Shown: piece after piece, positions 50,777-59,963 of the stretch
Numbering within the stretch: the first letter of the stretch is position 1
How the letters are laid out: each line of letters opens with the position of its first letter
NCBI RefSeq assembly: GCF_000158175.1
Contig: NZ_DS999411.1
Span: forward strand, 1,788,929 to 1,852,928
Origin: Luminiphilus syltensis NOR5-1B
GTDB taxonomy: Bacteria > Pseudomonadota > Gammaproteobacteria > Pseudomonadales > Halieaceae
DNA length: 64,000 nucleotides
Direction: 5' to 3'
Translations under genes and position numbers: made by a program
The notes under the pieces: generated by a model
What the model was told of the DNA's origin: nothing
Database searches by the model: none
What the model saw: only the letters and a program-made list of their open reading frames with translations

Positions 50777-53700
50777 ATGAAAAAGTCCGTTATTCACTTA
50801 TTTGCACGAAAAGCCCTTGTAAGCGCCATTGCCAGCGCCTCCGCCGCCGGTGTTGTCGGTTATTCCACCTCCGCTTTCGCTCAGGAAACCACCGCCGGAG
50901 TTCGCGGCCAGGTGACTGACATGACCGGAGCCCCGGTAGCCGATGCTGATGTGATTATCACCAGCTCTGGAACCGGCGTTGCCCGTTCGCTAAAAACCAA
51001 CGCGAACGGTATCTACAACGTCCGCAACCTGCCCGCTGGCGTGACCTACATGATTTCGGTCGACGCACCCGATCTGCAAAAAGCGACCACAGATTCGCTG
51101 CAGTTGGCAGTGGGTCAGACCGCGGTGATGAATTACCAACTCAGCGCCGAGGAAGAGGTCATCGTGATGGGGCAGCGTATTGAAACCGCCGCCACTGCCA
51201 TTGGCCCCACCGCCGTTTTCGATTTGGCCGCGCTGCAGGATTCGCCGGCGATCAACCGGAACATCAACGACATCATCCAGCAGGATCCGCGGATTTATAT
51301 CGATCAGTCGAGCAGTGATAACTCGATTCAGTGTAATGGTGCCAACCCCCGCTACAACAGCCTTACGGTTGACGGTGTTCGCCTCAACGACGGTTTTGGT
51401 CTGAACAGCAATGGCTACCCCACCCAGCGTATGCCATTCCCTTTCGACGCGATCTCCAGTGTCGCAGTAGAGCTGGCCCCGATGAGCGTGGTCTACGGTG
51501 GTTTCTCGGCCTGTAATGTGAATGCGGTCACGAAGACCGGTGCCAATGAGATGTTTGGCTCCGTCTTCTATGACTACACCAGTGATGATTTCCGTGGGGA
51601 CAAACTCGAGGGTGACTCGATCCAGAGCCAGGACTACTCCGAAGACCGTTACGGCTTCGAACTCGGCGGCGCCCTGATTCAGGATAAATTGTTCTTTTAC
51701 GGTGCCTATGAAAAATACGAAGGGGCTGACTTGAATAACCGCGGCGCGATTGGCTCGGGTGCCGTCAACGAAGTGGCGGTCACCCAGCCCGAGTTGGATC
51801 GTATCGCCCGGATTTCACGCGATGTCTACGGCTTTGATCCGGGTAATTCGGTTTCTGAAGCCTTCGATTTTGACGATGAAAAGTATCTCGCCAAGATCGA
51901 CTGGTACGTCACCGATACCCAGCGCTTGTCAGCGACCTACATGTACAACGACTCGTTCAACTTCACGCCATCCGATGGTGATCTCGACGAATTTGAGTTC
52001 GATCTTCACTTCTACAAGCGTGGCGCCGAGCTCAATACCTACAGCTTGAATCTGTACTCGGACTGGAATGAAAACTTCTCCACCGAGATCCGCTACACCT
52101 TAACCGACCTCGAATTCCTGCAGGCACCCACCGCCGGTCGGGACTTTGGTGAGATTCGTGTTGAGTTGGATGATGTTGATGTGTATCTCGGTGGTGACGA
52201 CAGCCGCCAAGCCAACGAGCTCGAGTGGGAGAACGAGCAGATCGTGATCCGCGGCACGTATTTTGTGGGTAACCATGCGATTACAGCCGGCTTTGAGCGT
52301 GAGGATCTCGAGTTTTACAACCTCTTCTACCAGCATGTCGATACCGAAATCCGTTTTGACGGCATCGATAATTTCGAGGCCGGGCTCGCCGATCGCATTC
52401 AGTACGGCAACGCCATAACGAACAACGAGCGGGACGCGGGTGAGGAGTTCTCGTACGCGGTGAATACGTTCTATATCGAGGATGAATGGCAGGTTAACGA
52501 CCGCCTCAACGTCACCCTCGGCATGCGTTACGACCGCTATGAAACCAGCGATAAGCCCAACCTGAACCCCGATTTTGAGGCCAGTTACGGGTTCGGCAAT
52601 GACGCCACGCTGGACGGTATCGACCTATTCCTGCCACGCTTCGGCTTTACCTTTGAAGCCACCGATGATGTGACGGTGCGCGGTGGTATAGGCTTGTTCT
52701 CTGGCGGTAACCCCAATGTCTGGTACTCCAACGTGTACAGCAATACCAATACAACTGCCGTACAAACGCAGTTGGACGACGTTGATTTGTTTTCACTTGA
52801 TTACGACTTGTGTGAAGAGGGCGTGCCGGTTTGTGGACCCGGTTATGGTGTGCCAACCGCGCTCCGTGATCAGGTAGCCGCCGGCCAGGGAGATAACTTC
52901 GAAATTGTGTACCTCGACCCGGACTTCGACGCCCCCACCGAATGGAAATACACCCTCGGTGCGACTTGGATAACACCGAATGACTACGTCGTCACCGCTG
53001 ACGCGCAGATTACCCGGGGTAAAGACACTGCTCTGTACAAGCGGGGTGACCTCGAGTTTACCGGTGAGTTCAATGATTTTGGCAATGGCTACCCGATTTA
53101 TGAAAGCGTTCGTTTGCCGTCATTTGTGCTGACCAATAGCTCCAATGGTAATGAATCCGAGTCGCTGTCGTTCAGTGTATTCAAGGATTACGAAAACGGT
53201 TTCAATATGCGCCTCGGTTACGCCTGGACGGATTCAAAGGATGTGAATCCAATGACCAGTTCGGTGGCATTCTCCAACTACGCTGAGCGGGGTTTCTATG
53301 ATCCCCAGTCCGACGAGTTGGCGACCTCCAATTGGAATATCGAACATCGATTTACCGGTGTCTTCAACTACACGGCAGACTGGTTTAATGGCTACGAGAC
53401 GCGTATCTCGCTGTTCATGCAATCCAACTCCGGAGTGCCTTACAGCATTACGCAAAGCGGCTTTGATGGCACTGTCTCAGCCTATGGATTCACGCCATTC
53501 CTCGACTTTCTCGAGAACGTGGTGGTTGAACCGGGCACGCGTAACAATCAGGACGGTTCCTGGTGGACCAAGGCCGATCTTCGGGTGACCCAGGAATTCC
53601 CTGGCTTCAGCGATAGCCATCGCGGCAGCGCCTTCTTTGTCATCAACAACGTTACCAATCTGATCAACGACGACTGGGGCATTATGGAGCAGGCGGTTTT

Positions 53701-53806
53701 TCCGGGTAACGCCACCCAGGACGACGTCGACAACGGTACTGCCGAGCAGCGCGTGGGTGATGCCTCGCTGTGGGAAATGCGCTTCGGTGTCAGCTACAAC
53801 TTCTGA
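50777..53806 (+). CDS. TonB-dependent receptor, Oar-like, with N-terminal carboxypeptidase-regulatory domain
   Basis: 1009 residues from the ATG at 50777. Signal peptide 1-35 (cleavage after AFA). A beta-sandwich CarboxypepD_reg-like domain follows (about 38-120: TTAGVRGQVTDMTGAPVADA). A TonB-box-like EEEVIVMGQR comes next, then plug and 22-strand barrel ending in FGVSYNF. Two Cys pairs (about 185-240 and 700-710) may form extracellular disulfides. This architecture is that of Oar-type receptors, used in Proteobacteria for large substrates such as glycans or proteins; the ligand is unknown. A terminator follows. Confidence 0.9.
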   Translation: MKKSVIHLFARKALVSAIASASAAGVVGYSTSAFAQETTAGVRGQVTDMTGAPVADADVIITSSGTGVARSLKTNANGIYNVRNLPAGVTYMISVDAPDLQKATTDSLQLAVGQTAVMNYQLSAEEEVIVMGQRIETAATAIGPTAVFDLAALQDSPAINRNINDIIQQDPRIYIDQSSSDNSIQCNGANPRYNSLTVDGVRLNDGFGLNSNGYPTQRMPFPFDAISSVAVELAPMSVVYGGFSACNVNAVTKTGANEMFGSVFYDYTSDDFRGDKLEGDSIQSQDYSEDRYGFELGGALIQDKLFFYGAYEKYEGADLNNRGAIGSGAVNEVAVTQPELDRIARISRDVYGFDPGNSVSEAFDFDDEKYLAKIDWYVTDTQRLSATYMYNDSFNFTPSDGDLDEFEFDLHFYKRGAELNTYSLNLYSDWNENFSTEIRYTLTDLEFLQAPTAGRDFGEIRVELDDVDVYLGGDDSRQANELEWENEQIVIRGTYFVGNHAITAGFEREDLEFYNLFYQHVDTEIRFDGIDNFEAGLADRIQYGNAITNNERDAGEEFSYAVNTFYIEDEWQVNDRLNVTLGMRYDRYETSDKPNLNPDFEASYGFGNDATLDGIDLFLPRFGFTFEATDDVTVRGGIGLFSGGNPNVWYSNVYSNTNTTAVQTQLDDVDLFSLDYDLCEEGVPVCGPGYGVPTALRDQVAAGQGDNFEIVYLDPDFDAPTEWKYTLGATWITPNDYVVTADAQITRGKDTALYKRGDLEFTGEFNDFGNGYPIYESVRLPSFVLTNSSNGNESESLSFSVFKDYENGFNMRLGYAWTDSKDVNPMTSSVAFSNYAERGFYDPQSDELATSNWNIEHRFTGVFNYTADWFNGYETRISLFMQSNSGVPYSITQSGFDGTVSAYGFTPFLDFLENVVVEPGTRNNQDGSWWTKADLRVTQEFPGFSDSHRGSAFFVINNVTNLINDDWGIMEQAVFPGNATQDDVDNGTAEQRVGDASLWEMRFGVSYNF

Positions 53807-53823
53807 TCAGCTAGCCTTCAGTT

Positions 53824-53851
53824 AAAAGCGCCCTCCGGGGCGCTTTTTTTT
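53824..53851 (+). terminator. Intrinsic terminator after the TonB receptor
   Basis: Stem GCGCCC (53828-53833) with GGGCGC (53838-53843), extended by A4/T4, loop TCCG, then a long T run. It ends the receptor transcript 18 bases after the stop codon. Confidence 0.92.
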
Positions 53852-54050
53852 GCTAAGCGCAAATAGGCGTTAGCACAGTCTGCACAGAACCTTGATTACC
53901 TATTTAAACGGCAATCGCTGAATGCCGGGGCCGATGGAGCCGCGTGAGCAGCTCGAGTAATCGGTGGCTGAGTCGCCTGGACTCATTTCAGATAGACGCG
54001 TGGGAATTGCCGATCCCTGAAACCCGCGATGAGCCTTTTTTGCGCGCGAT

Positions 54051-54866
54051 TCAGTCAACAGGGGCGAGTGCGGCATCCAGTACTGCCGCAAGACGCAGCG
54101 CAGCCTGCTTCATGCGTTTCAGCGCGATCCGGTAGTTCTTCGCCAGATACGCTTCGTCGAGGATGGTTATACGATAGCCGTAAAGGTAAGCGGTGCCCGG
54201 GTTGTTCATGATGGTGAGGCTCTCCTGCGCCCATTCCAAAGGGGTTCCTCCAGCCTCAGCCGACTGCTCAATGACCAGTTGTTTGAGTCCGGATCCGCCC
54301 GAGTAGCGGGCGTAGAGCGGCAGGTAGCCATCCCAGATCTGGTGCATTCCGGTTTCCTCGTACCGCTCGCCAAGTAACGCTCTGATCTCGCGGGGTACCT
54401 GCAAGCGATAGCTACTGCCACCACGATCCTCTGCGTAGGCGACGTGCAAGGGCTGGTGTAGATCTCCAACGAGGTGGGCCACCCATAACAGCGCCTCCGC
54501 GCGCGCATGGATATCGGTATTGGCTTGCGATAAACGCGCCTGTTGCTCGGTCAGTACAGCCAGAATATCGCCTTCGGCAGGCCGGGGAGCGGTAGCAATG
54601 TCGGTGGTGCCGACCGGAACATTGAGATAATGCCATGGCGCTGTTGTCGGCTGATCCGTTTTAATCTCGTCTGGCCAGCTGCAGAGGGCGCCGAAGCCGC
54701 GGTTGTCACGGGTTGCCAGCAGTCGATCGATTTCGAGGCGCGTACCGGGTTTGACATACTCAAGCGCCGCATCACAAATGGCGGCGTGACCGAGGTCCCA
54801 CCAGGCCTGAGCGGGAGCTGTCAATAAAGCCGTTATCAGGGTAAGGATGATCGGCGCTGCCCGCAT
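54051..54866 (-). CDS. Secreted S1/P1-type nuclease
   Basis: 271 residues with a signal peptide (1-21, cut after AQA). The mature protein begins WWDLGHAAIC; the N-terminal Trp and His6 match the zinc-binding start of P1 nuclease (WGALGH). Other ligands are in LCSWPDEIK, PWHYLNV, HLVGDLHQPLHVAYAEDRGG and GMHQIWDGYL, so the three-zinc centre seems complete. It would degrade single-stranded nucleic acids in the periplasm or outside the cell. A nucleoside transporter lies about 2 kb away. Confidence 0.92.
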   Translation of the reverse strand: MRAAPIILTLITALLTAPAQAWWDLGHAAICDAALEYVKPGTRLEIDRLLATRDNRGFGALCSWPDEIKTDQPTTAPWHYLNVPVGTTDIATAPRPAEGDILAVLTEQQARLSQANTDIHARAEALLWVAHLVGDLHQPLHVAYAEDRGGSSYRLQVPREIRALLGERYEETGMHQIWDGYLPLYARYSGGSGLKQLVIEQSAEAGGTPLEWAQESLTIMNNPGTAYLYGYRITILDEAYLAKNYRIALKRMKQAALRLAAVLDAALAPVD

Positions 54867-55098
54867 CTAAGCCTCCAAATGGCATTGATGGTTTGCTGTT
54901 AGACGCGCTCGGGGTCTATCTTTACCTAATTCACCGGCGGCGTCCGTCTCTTGACTAAATGATAGCAGTCAGGTGTTCGGGACCGTGCTAGATTTCGAAT
55001 ACAACTTCGTAAGATAAAGGGGTTCGGTACCTCCACGCTGAGCGATGTGGTTTGCTGCAACTCCCGTTTTAACCTGCGTCCAACCTAGGAGAATAGTA

Positions 55099-56376
55099 AT
55101 GAAACCAGAGACCATCGCCCTGCATGAGGGTTACGACGGCGATCCCGCCACCAATGCGGCGACTACCCCTATTTATCAAACCACGTCGTTTACCTTCGAC
55201 AATACCCAGCACGGCGCGGACCTTTTCAATCTGGTGGTCCCGGGCAATATCTATTCGCGGATCATGAATCCGACCAACGCCGTACTTGAGGCACGCCTTA
55301 CTGCGCTGGAGGGCGGTGTCGGTGCCTTGGCGGTTGCCTCGGGCATGGCGGCGATTCGTTATGCGATAGAGACCATTGCGTCCCAGGGGGACAATATCGT
55401 CTCTACCAGCCAGCTCTATGGCGGAAGTTACAACCTGTTTGCGCATACGTTCCCCCGTCAGGGTATCGATGTGCGCATGGCCAGCGCCGATGACCTCGAT
55501 GGCGCGGCCCGATTGATCGACGAAAACACCAAAGCGCTGTACTGCGAATCGATCGGTAACCCCGCCGGCAATGTTGTCGATATAGAAGCCTGGGCGAAGC
55601 TCGCCCATGAGCACGGGGTTCCGCTCATGGTCGATAACACCGTGGCGACGCCCTTCTTGTGCAAGGTATTTGATTACGGCGCCGACATTGCCCTGCATTC
55701 GCTGACGAAATACATCGGTGGTCACGGCACCACGGTGGGCGGCGCGATCGTTGATTCCGGACGGTTTGACTGGACGGCGGACAAGGAAAAATTTGCCATT
55801 CTCAACACGCCGGATCCGTCCTATCACGGGGTGGTTTACACCGAAGCGCTGGGTGAGGCGGCGTTTATCGGGCGATGCCGCGTAGTGCCCTTGCGGAATA
55901 CCGGGGCGGCGCTGGCTGCCAACAGCGCCTTTCTAATCATGCAGGGGCTGGAGACCCTGGGTCTGCGTATGGAGCGGCATTGCGCCAATTCGCTGGCGGC
56001 AGCCGAGTTTCTTTCGGGACACGAAGCGGTCAACTGGGTGAATTATGCAGCCTTGCCCGATAGCCCTTACAAGGCGAATTGTGATCGACTCTGCGGTGGT
56101 CAGGCCTCGGGCATATTGAGCTTCGGCATTCGCGGTGGTGCGGAGGCGGGCGCCAAGTTCATCGATGCGTTGCAGTTGATCCTGCGCCTGGTCAATATCG
56201 GCGATGCCAAATCCCTGGCCTGTCATCCGGCATCGACTACCCACCGCCAGTTATCCCCCAAAGAGCTCAACAGCGCGGGCGTCTCCGAGGATATGGTGCG
56301 CTTATCCATAGGTATTGAACACATCGACGATATTATTTTGGATATTGAGCAGGCTTTGCATGCTAGTCAGTTATAA
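55099..56376 (+). CDS. metY: O-acetylhomoserine sulfhydrylase (MetY type)
   Basis: 425 residues from the ATG at 55099 (TAGGAG seven bases upstream). Cys/Met-metabolism PLP enzymes; the length and sequence fit MetY, which makes homocysteine from O-acetylhomoserine and sulfide. Visible are the substrate loop IYSRIMNPTNAVLEARL, MVDNTVATPFLC with the PLP aspartate, HSLTKYIGGHG with the Schiff-base lysine, and VRLSIGIEHIDDI. The 232-base upstream region holds no riboswitch or MetJ box that I could recognise. Methionine gamma-lyase activity cannot be excluded. Confidence 0.92.
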   Translation: MKPETIALHEGYDGDPATNAATTPIYQTTSFTFDNTQHGADLFNLVVPGNIYSRIMNPTNAVLEARLTALEGGVGALAVASGMAAIRYAIETIASQGDNIVSTSQLYGGSYNLFAHTFPRQGIDVRMASADDLDGAARLIDENTKALYCESIGNPAGNVVDIEAWAKLAHEHGVPLMVDNTVATPFLCKVFDYGADIALHSLTKYIGGHGTTVGGAIVDSGRFDWTADKEKFAILNTPDPSYHGVVYTEALGEAAFIGRCRVVPLRNTGAALAANSAFLIMQGLETLGLRMERHCANSLAAAEFLSGHEAVNWVNYAALPDSPYKANCDRLCGGQASGILSFGIRGGAEAGAKFIDALQLILRLVNIGDAKSLACHPASTTHRQLSPKELNSAGVSEDMVRLSIGIEHIDDIILDIEQALHASQL

Positions 56377-56696
56377 TTAATCGGATAACGCCAGAGGGAC
56401 AAATCTGACCTCTGGCGCTGCGACCTGTGCTGTCGATGTTAGTGAGCACATACTATTTTACGGGATCGGTTCGTGTCTCCGAACGCTGGACGCCTGCATT
56501 TTGCTGCTTATTCGGCGAAAATAGTCCTTTTAGCGTCGATTTTTTACCCACTACCCCTATAAGGGGACGTGCACGACCATAAAAACTGAAAATAAAAGTG
56601 TTACTTTGTGATCCACATCTGAGTATTTATGTATAATTAAGTAACATTAAGCTGGCCCGCATCGGGCAGAGCGATGTCCGGTTAGGAGGAGGTTTT
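56377..56696. promoter_or_regulatory. Intergenic region with promoter for the 33-residue gene
   Basis: No gene. A hairpin at 56389-56417 (CGCCAGAGG / CCTCTGGCG, 11-base loop) follows the metY stop; it has no T run, so it may be a weak terminator or mRNA 3' end. The AT-rich part from 56580 holds a perfect TATAAT (56632-56637) with a weak TTGTGA-like -35 (20 bases apart), giving a leader of about 55 bases to the microprotein gene. Confidence 0.55.
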
Positions 56697-56798
56697 ATGT
56701 TTAACCGTATATTCCGCCCCCTCAACACCATCGGCATCTATGCAATCAGTGCCGTCGTTGCTGGGGTAATGGCGTATTCCGTAGTATCAATCGGCTGA
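56697..56798 (+). CDS. 33-residue single-span membrane microprotein
   Basis: A 33-codon gene with an excellent ribosome-binding site (AGGAGGAGG, four to five bases before the ATG), an upstream TATAAT and a terminator 31 bases after the stop. The product starts MFNRIFRPLN, has one hydrophobic helix from about residue 11 to 31 (TIGIYAISAV and VAGVMAYSVV) and ends SIG. Arg4 and Arg7 predict the N terminus in the cytoplasm. No family is recognised. It could stabilise a membrane complex, or be a type I toxin-like peptide; neither is shown. Confidence 0.72.
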   Translation: MFNRIFRPLNTIGIYAISAVVAGVMAYSVVSIG

Positions 56799-56824
56799 TC
56801 CGAACAGGATTAACCGTAAAATAT

Positions 56825-56853
56825 AAACAAGCGGCCTTCGGGCCGCTTTTTTT
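56825..56853 (+). terminator. Intrinsic terminator after the microprotein gene
   Basis: Eight-base stem AAGCGGCC (56829-56836) with GGCCGCTT (56841-56848), UUCG-type loop and seven or more T. With the ribosome-binding site and TATAAT it defines a complete single-gene transcription unit of about 200 bases. Confidence 0.93.
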
Positions 56854-56940
56854 ATGCCCTCACAGAATGTTGTGGGTTGAGCTCAAATTTAGCGAGCATG
56901 CGCATTAGGGCAGCAAAGCGCTTTAGTTCGCGTGCCATCA

Positions 56941-56957
56941 ACGCTAAGGTTAGCGCT
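56941..56957. repeat. Short inverted repeat before the nucleoside transporter
   Basis: CGCTAA-GG-TTAGCG: six-base perfect arms (56942-56947 and 56950-56955), 28 bases before the ATG of the transporter gene. It could be an operator or a small leader hairpin. No known regulator motif was matched. Confidence 0.4.
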
Positions 56958-56982
56958 GTTTCCTTTGGCCAGTTCCCCGCCC

Positions 56983-58200
56983 ATGACCAGCTTGATTGGT
57001 ATTATCGCGCTGCCTCTTATTGCCTTGGCGTTCTCCTCTAATTGGCGTGCCGTGCGAATACGCACCGTTGGCCTGGCTTTCTCTTTGCAGGCAATGATAG
57101 GCGGGATCGCGCTCTTCACGGACTGGGGTTATGCGGCACTCAAAACCGCTTCCGAATACGTCGGGGTATTACTCGGTTACAGCCAGAAAGGTATCAGCTT
57201 CATGTTCGGCGGGCTGGTCGGGAGTGACAGCATCGGTTTCGTATTTGCCTTCAACGTCCTGCCCGTTGTCATTTTTTTCAGTTCGCTGATTGCGGTGCTT
57301 TACCACATCGGAGTAATGCAGTGGGTAGTGCGCATCATGGGGGGGGCATTACGCCGTCTGCTGCGTACCAGCCATACCGAATCGCTGTCGGCGGCGGCCA
57401 ATGTGTTCGTCGGCCAGGCGGAGGCGCCGCTGGTTGCTCAACCCTATATTGCCGGTATGACGACCTCGGAATTGTTCGCCATTATGGTGGGGGGGATGGC
57501 ATCAATCGCGGGATCGGTTATGGCCGGTTATGTGGCTCTGGGCATTCCGCTTGAGTACCTGCTCGCCGCCAGCTTTATGGCCGCGCCCGGTGGCTTACTC
57601 ATGGCAAAACTGCTTGAGCCCGAGACTCACCGGCCGGTAGAGCCGGAAGCCGACGATAGCGTATCTGCCGAAGGTTATGTCAACGTGGTCGATGCCGCGG
57701 CCACGGGCGCAATGAACGGAATGCAGATGGCCGCAGCTATTGCCGCCATGCTGATCGCGTTCATCGCGCTGATTGCGATGATCAACGGTATTTTTGGCTG
57801 GGTGGGAGGGCTGTTTGGCTTCGCAGATCTGACACTCGAAGGTATGCTCGGGACGCTTTTTCAACCACTCGCTTTTATTCTTGGCGTGCCCTGGGAAGAG
57901 GCCGATCTCGCGGGCAGTCTGATTGGGCAGAAATTGGTGCTCAACGAATTTGTCGCTTACGTCGCCTACATGGATATCGCCGATTCGTTTTCGCCGACCG
58001 CTCAGGCGGTGGTGATCTTCGCACTCTGTGGCTTTGCCAACTTGTCATCAATCGCTATTCTGCTTGGGGGATTGGGCGCGGTTGCACCAATGCGTAGAGA
58101 TGAGATCTCACGTTTTGGATTCCGAGCGCTATTGGCGGCGACGCTATCCAATTTGATGAGTGCTGCACTCGCCGGCTTTTTTGTATCGCTCGCGGCGTGA
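56983..58200 (+). CDS. nupC: Concentrative nucleoside transporter (NupC/CNT family)
   Basis: 405 residues from the ATG at 56983; a GTG 17 codons upstream is possible. The CNT family couples nucleoside uptake to protons or sodium. Typical parts are FMFGGLVGSDSIGFVFAF, the re-entrant NVFVGQAEAPLVAQPYI, and KLVLNEFVAYVAY with the substrate-binding asparagine-glutamate pair, then FALCGFANLSSIAI. About ten helices. It is followed after 25 bases by an Fe(II) oxygenase gene, probably in one operon. Confidence 0.95.
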   Translation: MTSLIGIIALPLIALAFSSNWRAVRIRTVGLAFSLQAMIGGIALFTDWGYAALKTASEYVGVLLGYSQKGISFMFGGLVGSDSIGFVFAFNVLPVVIFFSSLIAVLYHIGVMQWVVRIMGGALRRLLRTSHTESLSAAANVFVGQAEAPLVAQPYIAGMTTSELFAIMVGGMASIAGSVMAGYVALGIPLEYLLAASFMAAPGGLLMAKLLEPETHRPVEPEADDSVSAEGYVNVVDAAATGAMNGMQMAAAIAAMLIAFIALIAMINGIFGWVGGLFGFADLTLEGMLGTLFQPLAFILGVPWEEADLAGSLIGQKLVLNEFVAYVAYMDIADSFSPTAQAVVIFALCGFANLSSIAILLGGLGAVAPMRRDEISRFGFRALLAATLSNLMSAALAGFFVSLAA

Positions 58201-58225
58201 TCAAACCTGAGAACTGAGGATTATT

Positions 58226-59071
58226 GTGACTGACAGGGTACTTCCGCTCATCTCCTATGGGGATGCGAACTGCGGTGTGCGGTTCGTTGCATCGCTGCGT
58301 GATTACGGCTTCGCGGCGCTGATTGATCACCCCCTGGACATGCAACGGGTGCGGCGGATATACAGCGAATGGCAGACCTGCTTTCGCGATGGTGGCGCCG
58401 AGGCCTACGCGATGGACCCCGAGCGTCAGGATGGCTACTTTTCTACCGAGCGCGCTGAGCACGCCAAGGGGTTTAACGACCGCGACTTCAAAGAATATTT
58501 CCAGTACTACACCTGGGGCCGTTGCCCGGATGGCTTACGTCAGGACCTGGCGGATCATTTCCAACAGGCGCTGGATGTGGCATCAAGCCTGCTTTCCTGG
58601 GTCGAGCGATATGCTCCCGAGGACGTTGTGGCGCGATTCAGTGAATCGTTACCGGCAATGATTGCGGGTAGTCAGCAATCCATGCTCCGGGTGCTGCATT
58701 ATCCGCCGGTACCCGAGGGGCGCTCGGTTTTGCGCGCTGCTCCCCACGAAGACATTAATCTGCTCACCCTGCTGCCCGCGTCGGATGGTCCTGGTCTTGA
58801 AATATTGCAGCGCAATGGCGAATGGCTGACGGTGCCCAACCGGGAAAATCAGGTGTTGATCAACATCGGTGACATGCTGCAGGAGGCATCTGGTGGCTAT
58901 TTTCCGTCGACGACACACCAGGTGTCTCCGCCTTCCGGGGACGACATTCGTAAGGGCCGAATGTCCTTGCCGCTTTTCCTTCACCCGAGGCCGGAAGTCG
59001 TGCTGTCGGAGCGATACACGGCCGGCAGTTATCTGAGCGAGCGTCTTGGGGAGTTGGGTGTAGTTTCTTGA
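58226..59071 (+). CDS. 2-oxoglutarate/Fe(II)-dependent oxygenase, isopenicillin N synthase-like
   Basis: 281 residues, GTG start with GAGGAT upstream. The DSBH fold ligands are H174 and D176 (HED), H231 (STTHQV), and the 2-oxoglutarate-binding R245 and S247 (RMS). The N-terminal region resembles the DIOX_N part of the IPNS/gibberellin oxidase family. It follows nupC by 25 bases, which hints at oxidation of an imported nucleoside or base, but this is only an inference from context. The true substrate is unknown. Confidence 0.85.
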   Translation: MTDRVLPLISYGDANCGVRFVASLRDYGFAALIDHPLDMQRVRRIYSEWQTCFRDGGAEAYAMDPERQDGYFSTERAEHAKGFNDRDFKEYFQYYTWGRCPDGLRQDLADHFQQALDVASSLLSWVERYAPEDVVARFSESLPAMIAGSQQSMLRVLHYPPVPEGRSVLRAAPHEDINLLTLLPASDGPGLEILQRNGEWLTVPNRENQVLINIGDMLQEASGGYFPSTTHQVSPPSGDDIRKGRMSLPLFLHPRPEVVLSERYTAGSYLSERLGELGVVS

Positions 59072-59162
59072 TGAGGAACTCTCGAGAACGCATTTCGAGG
59101 CTGATGGTAAGGGCTCACGCGGAGCGGTATCGCTGTTGCAGCGCCGAAGAGCGCCGGGCCCT

Positions 59163-59963
59163 ATGAGATCGCTAATCGCGGTTAGGGATTGCTTCGCTGT
59201 GACCAAGCGGGTTCTGGGAGTAGTGCGGTGGTGCAGTCTGGTCTGTTCTTTTGGTCTAAGCGGTGCGGTTTTCGCCGAGACGGCGACCATTGCCGTGGCG
59301 AGTAATTTCGCGGTTCCAGCACGAGCCATTGCCGATGCGGTCGAAGCCAATTCCGGACACCGCTTTCACATCGTGGTCGGCTCAACGGGAAAGCTGTACG
59401 CGCAGATTGTTAACGGGGCGCGTTTTGACGTCTTTCTCGCCGCTGATGTTGAGCGGCCCCAGGCGTTGTTTGACCGCGGCTTTAGTGCATCAGGGCCCCC
59501 CCGGATTTTCGCGCGCGGTCGTCTTGCGGTTTGGATACCGGGCGCCCAACATCCTGACGAAGAGACGGTGACTACTTTCAAGCCCGAGCACGTCGCTATC
59601 GCCAATCCAGCACTGGCCCCCTATGGCCGCGCCGCGATGTCAGCATTGAACGCGCTGGGGCTGGATCAGCGCTGGCGGGAGCGGCTGGTGAAGGCCGAGT
59701 CGGTAGGAGGGGCGTTTACGCTGGTGGCCTCCGGTAGTGCGGATCTGGGGTTCGTCGCCTTGTCGAGCTTGCTGGCTTACGGTGCCGATCCGGCTGAATT
59801 CTGGCGAGTACCTGACCATGCATATACTGCTATCGAACAGGCGGCGATTGTATTGCTGCCCGGTGCCGAAAACCCCGCCGTCCATGCCTTTATGCGGGCG
59901 TTCGAGGGCGATGTTTATTCACAGTTAATGGAGCAGTGGGGCTTCGCCCCCGTTACGCCATGA
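59163..59963 (+). CDS. modA: Molybdate ABC transporter, periplasmic binding protein
   Basis: 266 residues from the ATG at 59163; a TTG nine codons earlier is possible. An N-terminal signal peptide of about 40 residues ends in AVFAE. The mature part has ATIAVASNFAVPARAI and VVGSTGKLYAQI, the residues that bind the oxyanion, and LGFVALSSLLAYG. ModA delivers molybdate (or tungstate) to ModBC. Its stop overlaps the modB start (ATGA). No ModE regulator or ModE-binding site was recognised. Confidence 0.94.
   Translation: MRSLIAVRDCFAVTKRVLGVVRWCSLVCSFGLSGAVFAETATIAVASNFAVPARAIADAVEANSGHRFHIVVGSTGKLYAQIVNGARFDVFLAADVERPQALFDRGFSASGPPRIFARGRLAVWIPGAQHPDEETVTTFKPEHVAIANPALAPYGRAAMSALNALGLDQRWRERLVKAESVGGAFTLVASGSADLGFVALSSLLAYGADPAEFWRVPDHAYTAIEQAAIVLLPGAENPAVHAFMRAFEGDVYSQLMEQWGFAPVTP

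Noticed and set aside
54867-55098. Possible SAM or SAH riboswitch before metY
   Set aside because: Short self-complementary stretches exist (CCAC...GTGG), but no conserved core of SAM-I, SAM-II or SAH riboswitches could be matched by eye.
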